A DNA stretch of 64,000 bases from Basidiobolus meristosporus CBS 931.73. Its lineage: Eukaryota > Basidiobolomycota > Basidiobolomycetes > Basidiobolales > Basidiobolaceae. The stretch covers positions 1 to 64,000 of the forward strand of contig MCFE01000298.1 of assembly GCA_002104905.1 (NCBI GenBank), given 5' to 3'. This document shows, piece after piece, positions 32,140-44,579 of the stretch. Position numbers and translations under genes: made by a program. Each line of letters begins with the position of its first letter. Position 1 is the first letter of the stretch. The notes below the pieces were generated by a model. That model was not told the origin of the DNA. It worked only from the letters and a program-made list of their open reading frames with translations, and ran no database searches.

Positions 32140-34827
32140 GTGAAATTACAAATGTTTATTACATATATGGCTATGCCTTTGCCATGGCACTTGATGAATT
32201 TCACAGTGCAAGTAATCAGCCAGAAAATACTACTGGCCACTGATTCTTATCAACCTGAAGCTGCCATCTATCTTACAATATCAGTGCAGAAATTTAATGG
32301 TAGTTTCACTGATATCTGGGCCTAAGTCACCATCCAACCTTGAAAGCTACTGGAATCTATTGCTGGATAACTTTTGTATGCTATTCAGTGGGATAATAGT
32401 GAATGACAACCATGTCAAAGCTCATATTATTATCTGCATTGGAGATGCCCAGGCAGTAGCCAGATAGCTGGCTTTGTAGGCTTAACAGATGGTATTGCTG
32501 TCAAATATGTGAGAATATGGAGACTTCCTCCACTTCTCAGACACATTTTTGCTATCCAGACACCAATAGTAAGTACAACATCTTTCCACAGAGCAAACAT
32601 ACAATACTCATCATACAATTGCAGTAAAGCTGGCAAGCTATATGCCATCAGCCAGAATATAAGAATAATTAAGAACCAAAGATACTGAAGATGGAGGGAA
32701 TCTGTTGGAGCAAAAGCTTTCCACTGGGAGCATTGCATATGCCCTGCTACAATATCCCTATACTAATGACCAAGTTGTACATGGGACATTTCATACAAAG
32801 TGTGCCCATTGAGATTCAAGAAAAACTTGAAAGAATTGGCAAGCTATTACAGCACATTCTCTGCCTGAAGTATTTCTCACAAGTTCCAATCAACATTCAT
32901 ACATATATTTAACAATACAAATGCAACAACTGGATGAAGTGAATGTCACATATTCAAGTGGCCTTCTAAACAATTTCTACCAAGAGTATATCAGAAGCTT
33001 TGGGAGTCATATGTTGACAATGTAGATATATTACTCTAGAGGCAGATAACAAATACCAACTTGGCATAGATACAGCTTTTATGCAAGGAATTTGCATTGG
33101 GATCTAAGCAGCTATACCTCATGCATATGGCTGAACATATAGATCTTTGCCATAACTGCATTCATTTGCTACTCCATCTGGCTTGCTGTGTCAAGAATAC
33201 TGCACCTTAGTTCACCTTTTGGGAGTTTCCAATGGAGCAGATCTGTAGGGAAGTACAAAGACAAGTCAAGTTGCAAATACTGCCATATCTTAATCTCATT
33301 AAGAATACTACCTTCAAGCCCATCATGGATATAATGAGTTGGCATATGGAGGACAGCTGGGAAGAGTTGCTAAATACTGAGGACAAATATGTGAATGGCA
33401 ATACCTAGGCCATTGGCATTAAGAAACTAAGCAGCCCCAATATATGGGTGATTAGTTAAGTTATGCATGGTTGGGTTGGACACAGCAAGCTACTCATTTT
33501 GTTTTCCTATGGAACAAATGTGTGGGGAGACAGAGAGACAAGTCAAGTTGCAGGTACTACAATATCCCAGTCTTTTCCAGAATACTACCTTCAAGTCTGT
33601 ATTGGATGTGTGGTAATGGAAAGTATTCCATTAATTCAATATCTCAAAACCAATATTGCACTCATTTCTTAATTTTTGCTTTTGCTATTTAACACACAAA
33701 TGAATGCTCAAGAAAATTCAACTTTGAAGGACAAAATCTCAGGACCCTGACAAGCAGTCCACCTAAGAATATTATGTCATACAGAACATGCAGAATTGAA
33801 CACATATTTCAAATTACAGCTAATTTGAAGCAGTACTTAAGAAGTTATGATAAATAGAGTCCAATTATCATTTATACTAGGCCTCTACTGCCAGGATTAC
33901 TATGGTGACTTTGATTGCATGTAACTTTTGAACTAGCTGACCAAATCATGGGAGATTTTGACAGGTGCTGCACCCATATCCTATTTGTGCCACTGCTAAA
34001 TTTAGCTTTGTATGATGTGTATTACTTGTGCAATTGCCCAAAAACTTTGATCCTTCAATATTCTGATATATATGACTTCCCCAGCTGAAAAATAAAGAGA
34101 GACCCTCTCTTTCTAGAATCTCCACACTACAGTTACAAGTTTAAAGGTTGAAAGACTTCCCTTGCAACACTTGCACTGATGATTATTCTGACTTTGATGG
34201 TACTACATCAGTAGAGAGATTGCAAAGCTCACAAGAATCCAATCTAAGTTCTACAAGAAAACAACCATTATTCTGTTGGAAAAGTCCCCTTTGGTGTAAA
34301 GTCCACTATAAAGACCTTTGTAAGTAGCCCCTTTACTCCAAATACACCCCGTTAGACACCCCTTTAGGCTTGAAGACCCCTTTAGAGACTTCTACACCAC
34401 ACCCCTTTAGGTTAAAGGGGAATTCAGAATTTCCATATCAGAAATCATTATCCCATAATGGAAAGAGACTTCCAAATAAGGAAAAGTCACTATAAATGTA
34501 AATAAGCCCAACAGTTGACAGAATGTCAGCATACCACTGTACAAGTGAGAAACATTGTCTACAGTGTGTTTTGAGCCTAAGACTGAGGATACTAGTAAAA
34601 GTTTTATTGTTTGTTTGTATTTCGAACTCCCAATAAGCTATTTCAGTATTTGCATACTGGAAGTGGTTGTATACTGTTAATTAGCCACTATATTATATAA
34701 CAAGCCACAAACTAATCATAAAACAACACAACAGATGTGATATATTGGCACATGGAGGACCGCCAGGAAGAGTTGGAAATTACTGAGGACAGATATGCAT
34801 AAGGCAACACCTAAGCCTGGACATTAC
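32140..34827 (+). mobile_element. CACTA/Tnp2-like copy E3, split by a 1.1-kb LTR
   Basis: The plus strand reads from the FALALD block through the PKSPSNLE-like region, the MHLLFN-like block and the CIHSLL region to the end of the VMDVMSW block. The last part (34,734-34,827) follows the inserted LTR with the codons in register. Numerous stops occur. A copia LTR truncates it at 34,828. Confidence 0.7.
33609..34733 (+). repeat. Solo LTR-like element C, copy A (1,125 bp)
   Basis: It starts TGTGGTAATGG and ends ACAACACAACA, giving TG...CA termini, with the 4-bp duplication GATG on each side. It interrupts the Tnp2 sequence encoding VMDVMSW. The interior has an AATAAAG string and a run of CCCCTTTA-type repeats at about 34,290-34,420. 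I call it a solo LTR because of termini and duplication; no internal region is known. Confidence 0.7.
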
Positions 34828-35176
34828 ATGTTGTAAGAGTCTTGGGATATTGGAAGTGATCTGGGAGGACAAGAATATTATGTGGTTTTCACTTAATGAT
34901 ATATTTAAGGTAAAAGTATTGCTAATACTTTTACATGGTCTAGTCATTATGAGCCAGTTGAATAGGCTAAGGAAGGTCCCAATAGTATGTGTGCAAAGAT
35001 TGGGGCTGCTTGGACAACTTTGAAATTTTCATGTTTGGGGTATCTGATATCTTGGTGAATATATTCTAAGTAAATCCCATCAAGGAATTTGGTCAGTTTT
35101 CACTAGGATTTGAAGATGATGATCTAAGTGATTGAGTTAGGTAAATATTGAGGTGGAATTGCAAGCTTTTACAACA
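34828..35176 (-). repeat. 3' LTR of copia fragment K6
   Basis: It reads TGTTGTAAGAGTC at the left and TTTTACAACA at the right, 349 bp, same family as the complete element. Confidence 0.8.
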
Positions 35177-36114
35177 CTCCCACTCAGCTAAATATTCATG
35201 CTAACTAGTTTGCATTTTGACCTATGATATTCAAACTTGTCTCTAGCCAATGGTTTGGTAAATACATTTGCAACCATTTAATCTGAAGGGCAGTATGCTA
35301 AGCTAACTAGCTTATTCTCTATAGCCTCACATATGAACTGATGTCCAATATCTATGTGCTTGGTTCTAGCATGAGAAGTTGGATTTCTACCAAATGTATG
35401 CATCCTTGATTATCTTGAAATAAAATTATAGGTGGTTTTTGACATAGGCTTAAATCTGTAAAAAGTTTTCTTAATCACTTTGCTTCTTTTGTAGCCGCAC
35501 ATGCTGCCATATACTCTGCCTCTGCAGTACAAAGTGCTCTGGTTGGTTCCTTTCTTGAATTCCATGAAATTGCTCCTTTACAGTAAAGACAGGTATATCC
35601 TGTGATCACTCATTCCACAAGATGCTGTTCTGAATCAGTAGAAGTGCATCTTAAGCAGATATCAGCAGTTCCTTTTAGGTATCTAAAAATCTGCTAAACT
35701 GCTGCAATATGATCAAATCCATAGTTCTGATTATGCTGGCCAAACAACCCCTACTGAATATGAGATACCTGGACATTTTCCAAGCATGATATACATCTGA
35801 CTGCCAACCAATGATTTTTAAGGAAAGTCAGGGCTTTCAGATGGCAGCAAGCTCTCTTGATTTAGTTAAATTTTGACCAAGTTAAGGTTTGTCTCCATTG
35901 GGGTAGCTACCTGCCTACAGTCTTTTATTTGGTACTTCTTTATTATATCTTGAATATACTTGGATTTGCTTAGGAGGATAGTCTGGGTACCTCTGTCTAT
36001 GGAGAACTTAATCCCTTAGTAGTAACTGAGTTCTCATAGATTGGACATTTTGAATTTGTCAGATAGGCTGGATTTAGTCTCTTCCACCCTATAAAAAATA
36101 ATTAGGTCTCACAG
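34828..36114 (-). mobile_element. Partial copia element K6 (3' half)
   Basis: On the minus strand this is the 3' end: LTR at 34828-35176, polypurine tract, then RNase H and part of RT with several stops, up to about 36,100 (the LGIKFS region and beyond). Repeat D cuts it at 36,115. Confidence 0.75.
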
Positions 36115-36454
36115 TGTAGTGGGGTCACAGTAACACCCACCAACAGATGTGCATATTTGCATATTTCTCCATCTCTATTTCTCTACTACACTTATTTTAG
36201 TTTTATCCCATTTGTCTTACTTGATCAGTACTATCTCATAAGCCAGCTGACTATTACACCTGCTTACCTTATTGCATAAGTCATCCCTCACTTTATGTGA
36301 GATTACTAGCTGTAAGTTCTGGTATATTAGGCAAGAACCCATGCTGGTACCTGTGACACATGGTCAACCCATGTCACCATCCCTACAATTGCTACACCAT
36401 ATGTGGAGTCCCTATGTTACACAGGTTTCAGAGTATTGATTCCTGATTGGTATT
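36115..36454 (+). repeat. Left part of repeat D
   Basis: It begins TGTAGTGGGGTCACAG and aligns with the first ~340 bp of the 44,580 copy, then changes abruptly to the tail of a Tnp2 element. Confidence 0.6.
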
Positions 36455-37723
36455 ATGTGGATTCCACCAGCCAGGACATCCAATTGCCTTGTATGGCAAG
36501 AATCTTGACGTTATTGTGATGGCCTCTCAGCAAGACTCTGATTGCATTATATTGGCAGTACAACAGCCAACAGGTGGCTCTGTATAATGCTACTGTACCA
36601 ATTTACCATATGGTATTTCTTTTTTCTACCTCTCCTTAAGTATCTCATATATTCCAAGGTAGAGTCACCCCTCTTTATTTACTTACCCATTACTACCTTG
36701 GGTATTCCACTTATAGTCTGAATCCAAAAAAACTATGGCCTCCTGCTTACTAACCTCTACAAACACACACATTTGCTGCAATTGACATACATCTATCTGT
36801 TGTAAGAGTCTTGGAGATATTGGAAGTGATTGGGAGGACAAGTAGATTATGTGGTTTTCACTTAATGATTTATTGAATGTAAAAGTAGTATTTATACTTT
36901 TACCTGGTCTGATTGTTGCCACTTCAGCCATGAATACCGCCTGAACATCCGCAAAGAACTTCTTGGTATTCAGCCAGTATATTTCTTCTCCTTGCTGGAT
37001 TCTAGTCCACTTTATAGGTGTGCTCTGGCTTTTGTATGTGTGAATTCCATACTGAACGGTGTAAAAGTTGGCTTGTGACCAAGAGAAATCCAGCATATCT
37101 TGGTAGAGTTTTGCTAATAAAAATTAGTTGCTTGCTGCACCCAACCCAACTTTGCATTACTTAACTAATTACCCATGCATTGGGGCTGCTTAGCTTCTTA
37201 ATGTCATAGGCATAGGTGGCTCCATGTGCACATTTGTCCTCAGTATTTTCCAACTCTAGCTGGCTGTCCTCCATAAGCCAACTCATCACATCCATGATAG
37301 ACTTGAAGGTAATATTCTTGATGAGATTGGGATATGGTGGTACCCGTGACTTGGCTTGTTTTCCTATCTCCCCATACATCCGCTCCATAGGAAACTTCCA
37401 GAAGGTGAAGCAAAGCCCAATATTCTCCACACACTGTTTCAAGATGGAGTAGAGAATGGATACAGTAGCGGCAGAAATCTACGCATTCAGCTTTATGCTT
37501 GTGTTGTAACCACTCAAATGCCATCACAAACTCCTTGCAGAGCAGCTGTAGATGCAGCAAGTTGGCATTGGTGATCTGCTTCTGGATAAATATTCATAAA
37601 ATATCCATATATGACTCCCAATGCTTCCAAAGTACTCTTGGTAGGAATGGCTTCAGAATGCCACTTGAATAAATAGATATCCAGCTCATCAAGTCTTTGT
37701 ATTTGCATTGTTACATATGCGTA
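36455..37723 (-). mobile_element. CACTA/Tnp2-like copy E4, C-terminal half
   Basis: It contains the non-coding tail (36,455-36,680), the C-terminal region (WSQANFYTVQYG, ADVQAVFMAEVATIRPG) interrupted around 36,790-36,900 by a short copia-LTR-like scrap, and the WHKHKAE/CIHSLL/VMDVMSW region up to the YKCK block at 37,715. At 37,724 another Tnp2 element starts abruptly. Confidence 0.65.
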
Positions 37724-39780
37724 CCCTATGAAAAATAATTTGGTCCCATGGTTGGATCTGATCCAGATCAGCCATCAGGATCCCATTGAGAGACCATCAT
37801 AGTACCAGCAGCTTGGAATTTGTGACCTCATAACAATCTTATAACAGGATCATGATGGTGTTTTACTAATTTTACACACAAATAAAGGGACAAAGCTTGA
37901 CAATATTTTATTGGTGCTGTGACAATATATGCATGGTATTTTTGCAGCTTTTAGCGCTCTATAACTATTTAAGTGGATCCAGTTGGCCAAGTCATCCAAT
38001 TGCCTTACATGGTAAGAAACTTGACAGTATTTGACTGCCTCTCAGCAAGACTCTGATGAAATTATATCTGCCATATGATGGCCTACAGCTGGTTCTGTAT
38101 AATGCTACTGTGCCAATTTATCTAGCAGTATTTCCTTTTTCTACCCCCCCTTGTGCAATCCATATATTCCAATGTAGAATCACCTCTCTTTGTTTGCTGA
38201 CCCACTGCTACCTTGGGTATTCCACATATAGTTTTAATCAAAAAACTATGGCCTCCTGCTTACTAACCTCTACAAACATGCACATTTGCTGCACTTGACA
38301 TACTCCTATCAACTCAACTTTACAGCTTTTTAGTATGAAACTTGCAAAGTTACCATATACCTTGTACTGCTTGTAACATATACATCTTGCAAAGATATGC
38401 TAGATTGTTGCCACTTCAGCCATGAATACCTCCTGAATATATGCAAAGAACAACTTGGTATTTAGCTAATGTATTCCTTCTGCTTGCTGGATTCTAGTGC
38501 ACTTATAGGTGCACTCTGGCTTTTGTTGGTGTGAATTTGGCACTGAATGGTGTGGAGGTTGGATTGTGACTATGATAGATCCGGCTTACCTTGTCAGAGT
38601 TTTCCTGATAAAAACTAGCTGCTTGTTGCACCCAACCCAACTTTGCATTACTTAACTAATTACCCATGCATTGGGGCTGCTTAGCTTCTTAATGCCATAG
38701 GCATAGATGTCTCCATGTTCACATTTGTCCTTGGTATTTTCCAACTCTTTCTGGCCATCCTCCATGTGCAAACTCAACACATACATGCAGACTTGAAGAT
38801 AATATTCTTGATGAGATTGGGATATGGAAGTACCTGCAACTTGACTTGTTTTCCTATCTCCCTACACATCCACTCCATAGGAAACTCTCAAAAGATGAAG
38901 CAAGACCCAGAATTCTCCACACACCCTGCATGATGGAGTAGAGAATGGATAAAGTAGCAGTAGAGATATACGTGCTCAGCTTTATGCTTGTGGTATAGCC
39001 ACTCAAATTCTGTCACAAACTCCTCACCCAACAGCTGTAGATGCGTCAAGTTGGTATTGGAGATCGGTTTCTGGATAAATATTCCTACAATGATCACATA
39101 TGACTCCCAATGCTTCCAATGTACTCTTAGTAAGAATAGCTTCATAGCTCCACTTCAATAAATACATATCCAGTTTATCTAGTCTTTGCATTTGTATTGT
39201 TGCATATAAGTATGAGTATTGATTGAAGCCTGTGAGAAGTTCTTAGAGTAGCGGCTACTATGTAATATCTTGCCAATTCTTTTGAATTTCTCCGGTATCT
39301 TGAAGGGCTCATTTAGCTTGATATGCCCTGTGTACAACTTGGTCATCATTATAGCTTGCCAACTTTACTGCAATTGCATGCTCACTTCTGTTTGTTCTCT
39401 TTGTGGAAAGATGATGTTCTCAGTGCTGGTGTTAGGGTAATAATAATGTGTATGAGTTATGGAATAAATCCCCTGGATCTCACACATTTAACAGCAATAC
39501 TGTCCATTGTGTCTGGAAAAACCTGCTATCTTGCTTATGACTGTGGTATCTCCAATGCAGAAAATAATATACGCTTTTACATGATGGCCATTTATTGTTA
39601 TCCTGCTGGAAAGCATACAAAATTCATCCAGCAATGAATACAGGTAGCTATCCAGGTTTGACAGTGATTTAGGCACAGATACCAGTGAGACTACCATCAG
39701 ATTATTGCTCTGGTATTGTAAGATAGGCATCAGATTCAGGTTGATGAGAATAAGTGGCCAGCAGGGTTTGCTGGTAGAGT

Positions 39781-40950
39781 TGTTGTGTTGTATTATGATT
39801 AGTTTGGGGCTTGTTCTACAATATAGAGGCTAATCAACAATATACAACAACTTCCAGTATGCTAATACTGAAATAGTTTATTGGGAGTTTGATATACCGA
39901 TAGAAGATATAACTTTCACTAATTTCCTCACTCTTGGGCTCAAAATATATTGTAGGCAGTGTTTATCACTTCTACAGCAGTGTTCTGACCTTCTGTTGAC
40001 TAATGGGCCTATTTACTTTTATAGTAACTTTTCCTTATTTGGAAGTCACTTTCCTTTCTGAGAAAATATTTCCTAATATGGAAATTCTGAGCTCCCCTTT
40101 AACCTAAAGGGGTGTGTTGTAGAAGTCTCTAAAGGGGTCTTTAGACCTAAAGGGGTGTCTAAAGGGGTGTCTTTAGAGTAAAGGGGCTTCTTGTAGTGGT
40201 GTCTAAAGTGGACTTTACACTAAAGGGGTGCCTAAAGGGGTGTCTTTAAAGTTAAGGGGTTTCTTAGAGGGGACTTTTCCGACAGAAAAGTGGTAGTTTC
40301 TTGTAGAACTTAGATTGGATTCTTGTGAGCTTTGCAGTCTCTTTACTGATGTAGTACTGATCAAAGTTGGAATACTCAACAGTGCAAGTGATGCAGGGGA
40401 AGTCTTATAACCTTTAAACTTGTAATTGTAGTGTGGAGATTCTGGAAAGAGAGGCTCTCCCTTTATTTTTCAGCTGGGAAAGTCATATATATGAAAATTT
40501 TGAAGGATCAAAGTTTTTGGGCAATTGCGCAAGCAATACACGTGATACAAAGCTAAAATTTTGCAGTGGCGCAGATCGGACATAGGCGCAGCACCTGTGA
40601 ATATTTCACGTGATTTGATTGGCTGGTTCAAAAGTTACACGCGATCAAAGTCACCATAGTAATCCTAGCAATAAGGCATAGTATATATAATAGTTGGACT
40701 CTTTTGGTCATAACTCCTTAAGTACTGCTTCAAATGAGCTGTAATTTGAAACATGTGTTGGCTACTACATGTTCTGTATGACATAATATTCTTGGGTGGA
40801 TTGCTTGTCAGGGTCTGGAGCATTTGCTCTTCAAAGTTGGAAATTCTTGATCTTTCTCTTGTGTGTTACAATAGCAAAAAGCAAAATAAAGAAATGAGTG
40901 CAATATTGGTTTAGAGATATTGTAGTAATGGAATACTTTCCATTACCACA
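39781..40950 (-). repeat. Solo LTR-like element C, copy B (1,170 bp)
   Basis: This is the inverted counterpart of 33,609-34,733: on the minus strand it starts TGTGGTAATGG and ends ACAACACAACA. The duplication GAGT (39777-39780, 40951-40954) flanks it, and removal restores the KYSTSKPCWPL coding of the transposase. The AAAGGGGTGTCT repeat block (40,090-40,270) is longer than in copy A. Confidence 0.75.
40090..40270. repeat. AAAGGGGT minisatellite within LTR element C
   Basis: About ten imperfect units built around CTAAAGGGGTGTCT occur here. The other copy of the LTR has about five or six in complementary orientation (34,290-34,420). Confidence 0.7.
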
Positions 40951-42159
40951 GAGTACTTGCTTAATGAGAATCCATCAAGTGCTAAACCAAAGGCATGGTC
41001 ATATATACCTTCAAAGTAGCCCTTGCCTCTTAGCTGTTTGTAATGTTTGCCATCAAGTATATGGGATATGTTTGCACTTGATTGATAGTGAGTGCAGTAC
41101 TGTATAGCTTTGCAATATTTGTCCAACAGCATCAGCTTCTGCAGACAGGGTATGACCAGAGTATATCTGGGTGTGAACATTTTTTTCCATCAATGGTTGT
41201 GGATTCCTGACAGCTTGGACATGTTGCAATGGTACCATTTTTGGATGTGAATGCCATGCTACTGTTAACACATGCTGGTATCAGGACAGTGTCTGGATCA
41301 TATGCTGCCAGCCACATGACAGTTGTCTTCATGCACAATGTATATGGTAAGTTGCATCCAGGTATGATTTTGGCAAGAAGCAATTATAAATCCTCAAAGC
41401 CCCCATGACTGATATTAGTGGAAACACACCACTTCTCTAGCCACAACATTACACCATTCACCAGTAGATGGATTACTGGGCTCACTTGGCTCCATAAATT
41501 ATCCCTGGCATTTTTTTCAATGGCTGCTGTCTCATTGCATATAGGGATTTGACCAGGCTTATACATGGTACTGTTGTTAGGGGAAATAGGGTCAAAATCT
41601 ATCAGTGGACCTTCTTTGTCAGAGCTGTCACTCTGCATGCCATATTCAGAAGGCTGAGGTGAGCCTAAAGGCATTACAAACTCACCTGACTCAGTTTGCA
41701 CAAGGTGACAAAAACGGCTGGGTGCCAATATAGAAGTATCAACTGGCTGGCAAGATAATGTTAGTATAGTAGTGACCAATGAATGGTCAAATATGACTTG
41801 GGTGGCAAAACACTGTCTGTGAGCCATGTAATACATCCTATGCTGTCTGTGTGCTTCATGGCTGAGAGACTTGCCACAATAGCCACATGGTTTTTTTCTC
41901 TTCTCTTACAGCATTGAGTCAAAATAGTCTTGTCCATGGGGCAAACAGTATAGTCTTTAACAACATAATGCTGTTATATCACTTTTTGGTCAATACTCAT
42001 GTGAACTTAAGACAGTCTTGTATTTGAGATATTGCACCTACATGAATGTAAAATTCAATGCTGACCTGCCATAGTAAGCATTCTAAATAAAGTTGTGGCA
42101 CCACATACACATGTATATGTAGCACCACTTCCCCTTTGGCTTGACTCATTTCCATATAT

Positions 42160-44066
42160 ATGGCGCCAAGAAATTAAGCAAAGTTGTTTGGTTCTCAACC
42201 AAACCCCACCACTGACAGCAACAGAAGAACAGTTGGACAACAGCTTGCTTTGACATTCAGTGCAACAAGTGGGGCTACATCCAAAAAAGGCCCTGTGGAC
42301 AGTGCACCTGTTGAAGGTAATAATGTGGAGTTGTCAGGCTCTCAGTGAAGTAGGCAATTGAGAACCACTGCGGAGCCACAAGCTGACTGTTATGCACAGG
42401 CAGATGAGAGTTTAGCAATTGCAGTACCCTCAGTCAAAGATTAGCAAGTGGCCATGATAACATCACCACCACCCATTATACCAAGTATGCTGTCAGCTAA
42501 TACCAAAGCATTCATGAAGCAATTAGGAGCAGTGGCTGATAAGATAGGTGCATTGGCCCAGAGAAATCAGGAAATAGTCCAGAAATAGGATGGGAGGATA
42601 ATATGTGTAGAGCAAGCCATATCCCAGGTAGAGAAAGCAGTACCTTTGCTGCAATGAATGAACTCAAAATAGTAGCTCAATGTCACAGCCATGAATTGAG
42701 CCATATTCCAATGTAACAGCAGAGGAACACCATACAGTCTTTGAAGCATAACAACAGTGCCAAAGGATAAAGCTTACAGAAATACCTATCACAGTGTGGG
42801 AGGGAGACAGTGTGGTGTTTATGCCAAAGCCCAAAGATCAAAAGACATTGAAAATCTGTGAAGCCATTCAGTGCAATAATGAAGAGTGGGCTAATATACA
42901 AGAGGCTGTCAGAAGTCTAGCATGCCATCACCTTAAGGCTGGCATACCATGGGACCATCAGGAGCTCAAGGCTAAGCAGAATGCACTTGGCTTGTTTCAT
43001 GAGCATTATCCTGGATTCAAACAAGCAAACATATTTTGGGCCAGCATTGGTATGCTAAGAAAGTATCTTAAGAATAGCAGAAGCTAACAATGGCAGAAAA
43101 CAAGGGTGCCATGGCTAAAAACTAGCAGCTTCCTGATGTGGCTATTGCAAGCAGGGCCAAAAGCTCCAGACAAGCATCAGAGAGCCATCAGGTAGCTGGA
43201 AGGGTGCCAACTAGGGACAAGCAGGCAGACACAAATACACCAGCACTCATCAAGGAAAAAGTGTAGTATCACTCAAAAAGCACCCAGTCAAAGTAGCAGT
43301 GAAGGACCTGGCGGTGATAAAACTAGCAGCTTTTAAAGGAGCTTGTCACACTATGGCTGAGGGCTCAAAACAAGCGGAAAAGAAGCGTCAGGTTGCCAGA
43401 AGAGTGCCAGCAAGGGACAAGCAGGCCAAAGCAGAGGCATCAGAGCAGAATTTATCCAGAAGAGAAGGTAGTTCTTTATAAGAAGCACTCAGACAAAGTA
43501 GCAGTGAAAGACCTGGCAGTGATAAAGGAAAAAGTAAAGGGAAAAATATCTACCCAAGCCTGAGACAGGGAGGCATGCAAAAAAAACTGCAGTTCTTACC
43601 AATTAATGCAGCAAGCCCAGAACAGACTGAATCCCATCATAGCCAAGAAGAATTATCAATAAGAAAGGAGCTGTTTTCACAAGAGTTGGAAGTGCAGCCA
43701 GTTGAGCTACACCCCAGCAAGGTAGATGAGTTTGCAGAAAAAGGCAATATGTCTACCGCAGCCTGTACATCCTCCATTGTTGACAGAGTGGCAATCCCAC
43801 TGACAGACAAGGCTACAATATCAACAGCTCAAAAGACTATCAAGACGCCTTCAGTGAAGTTTTGGAACTTTAATAGGCACACTCAGAGGTTGCAGTACTT
43901 CTTCAATAACAGTGCTCAAGAAAATACACTGGAATATTGCAAGGACTTATTGCAAAGACTTGATTATGAGGTACTAGACCTTGCAATGCCAGCTGAAAAC
44001 CAGGATGTGTGGGAACCAGTCAATGGACAGTGGCATAAAGCCATTGTGTTCCTGCCAAAGTTGTAG
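42160..44066 (+). pseudogene. Second ORF of the CACTA-like element, copy E5
   Basis: Reading from the ATG at 42160, the frame is interrupted by stops but stays recognisable: the Gln/Ser/Thr-rich N-terminus, an AVADKIGALAQRNQE helical block (about 42,530), a PKPKDQKTLKICEAIQCNN block followed by a Trp/His-rich region (42,820-43,080), Lys/Ala/Gln-rich repeats with XARXVPxRDKQA (43,180-43,480) and a final open segment (43,575-44,066) ending KAIVFLPKL. It is transcribed away from the transposase. I recognise no family; the PKP-to-YLK part is the best conserved between copies. Confidence 0.55.
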
Positions 44067-44579
44067 AACCAGTCTTTGGTTTCTGAAAAGACTCATTATA
44101 TATAAGCATACAAAATTCATCCAGCAATGGATACCAGTAGCTATCCAGGTTGGATTGTGATTTAGGTTCAGATACCAGTGAGACTACCATCAGATTGTTG
44201 CTCTGATACCATAAGATGGGCAGCAGATTCAGATTGATGTGAACTAGTGGCCAGCAGGATTTGCTGGTAGAGTGCTGGTTGAATGAGAATCAATTAAGTG
44301 CTAAGGCAAAGGCATGGTCATACATACCTTCAAAGTAGCCCTTACTTCTTAGCTGTTTGTAATGATTGCTATCAAATATATTGGATATGTTTGAGCTTGA
44401 TTTATACTGAGTGAGGTACTTTATAGCTTTGCAATATTTGCTGGACTGCATCAGCTTCCTCAGACAGGGCATTACTGGAGTATATCTGGAGTGTGAACAA
44501 TGTTTCCCCTCAATTGTCATGGATTCCTGACAGTTTGGACATGTTGCAATGGTAGCATTTTTTGATGTGAATGCCATGC

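Larger units (their letters stand above)
38580..41980 (-). pseudogene. Tnp2-family transposase, copy E5
   Basis: The minus strand repeats the E1 order: N-terminal zinc-finger region (41,836-41,384 frame), CPSCQESTT finger and DGKHYKQLR block (41,383-40,951), then, after the inserted LTR, the CWPLIL and NLDSYLYSLLDEF blocks (39,779-39,488) and the C-terminal regions (39,145-38,590). Frames break repeatedly; an in-frame TAA stands where other copies have Gln just before the MCEIQGIYS block. Confidence 0.7.
37724..44066 (-). mobile_element. CACTA/Tnp2-like copy E5, longest copy
   Basis: It starts at the shared terminus CCCTATGAAAAATAATTTG. It holds the 3' tail (to about 38,580), the transposase on the minus strand (about 38,580-41,980, split by LTR element C copy B) and the second ORF on the plus strand (42,160 to about 44,066). 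The right terminus is not identified; a different Tnp2 fragment begins at 44,104. Confidence 0.7.

Noticed and set aside
40090-40270. Regular repeat spacing considered as a CRISPR array or telomere-like tract
   Set aside because: The units are imperfect and directly joined without unique spacers, and they lie inside an LTR-like repeat in fungal DNA.
33609-40950. The inverted pair of element C copies read as the terminal inverted repeats of one 7.3-kb transposon
   Set aside because: Each copy has its own 4-bp duplication and interrupts a separate Tnp2 gene at a different codon, so they are independent insertions.
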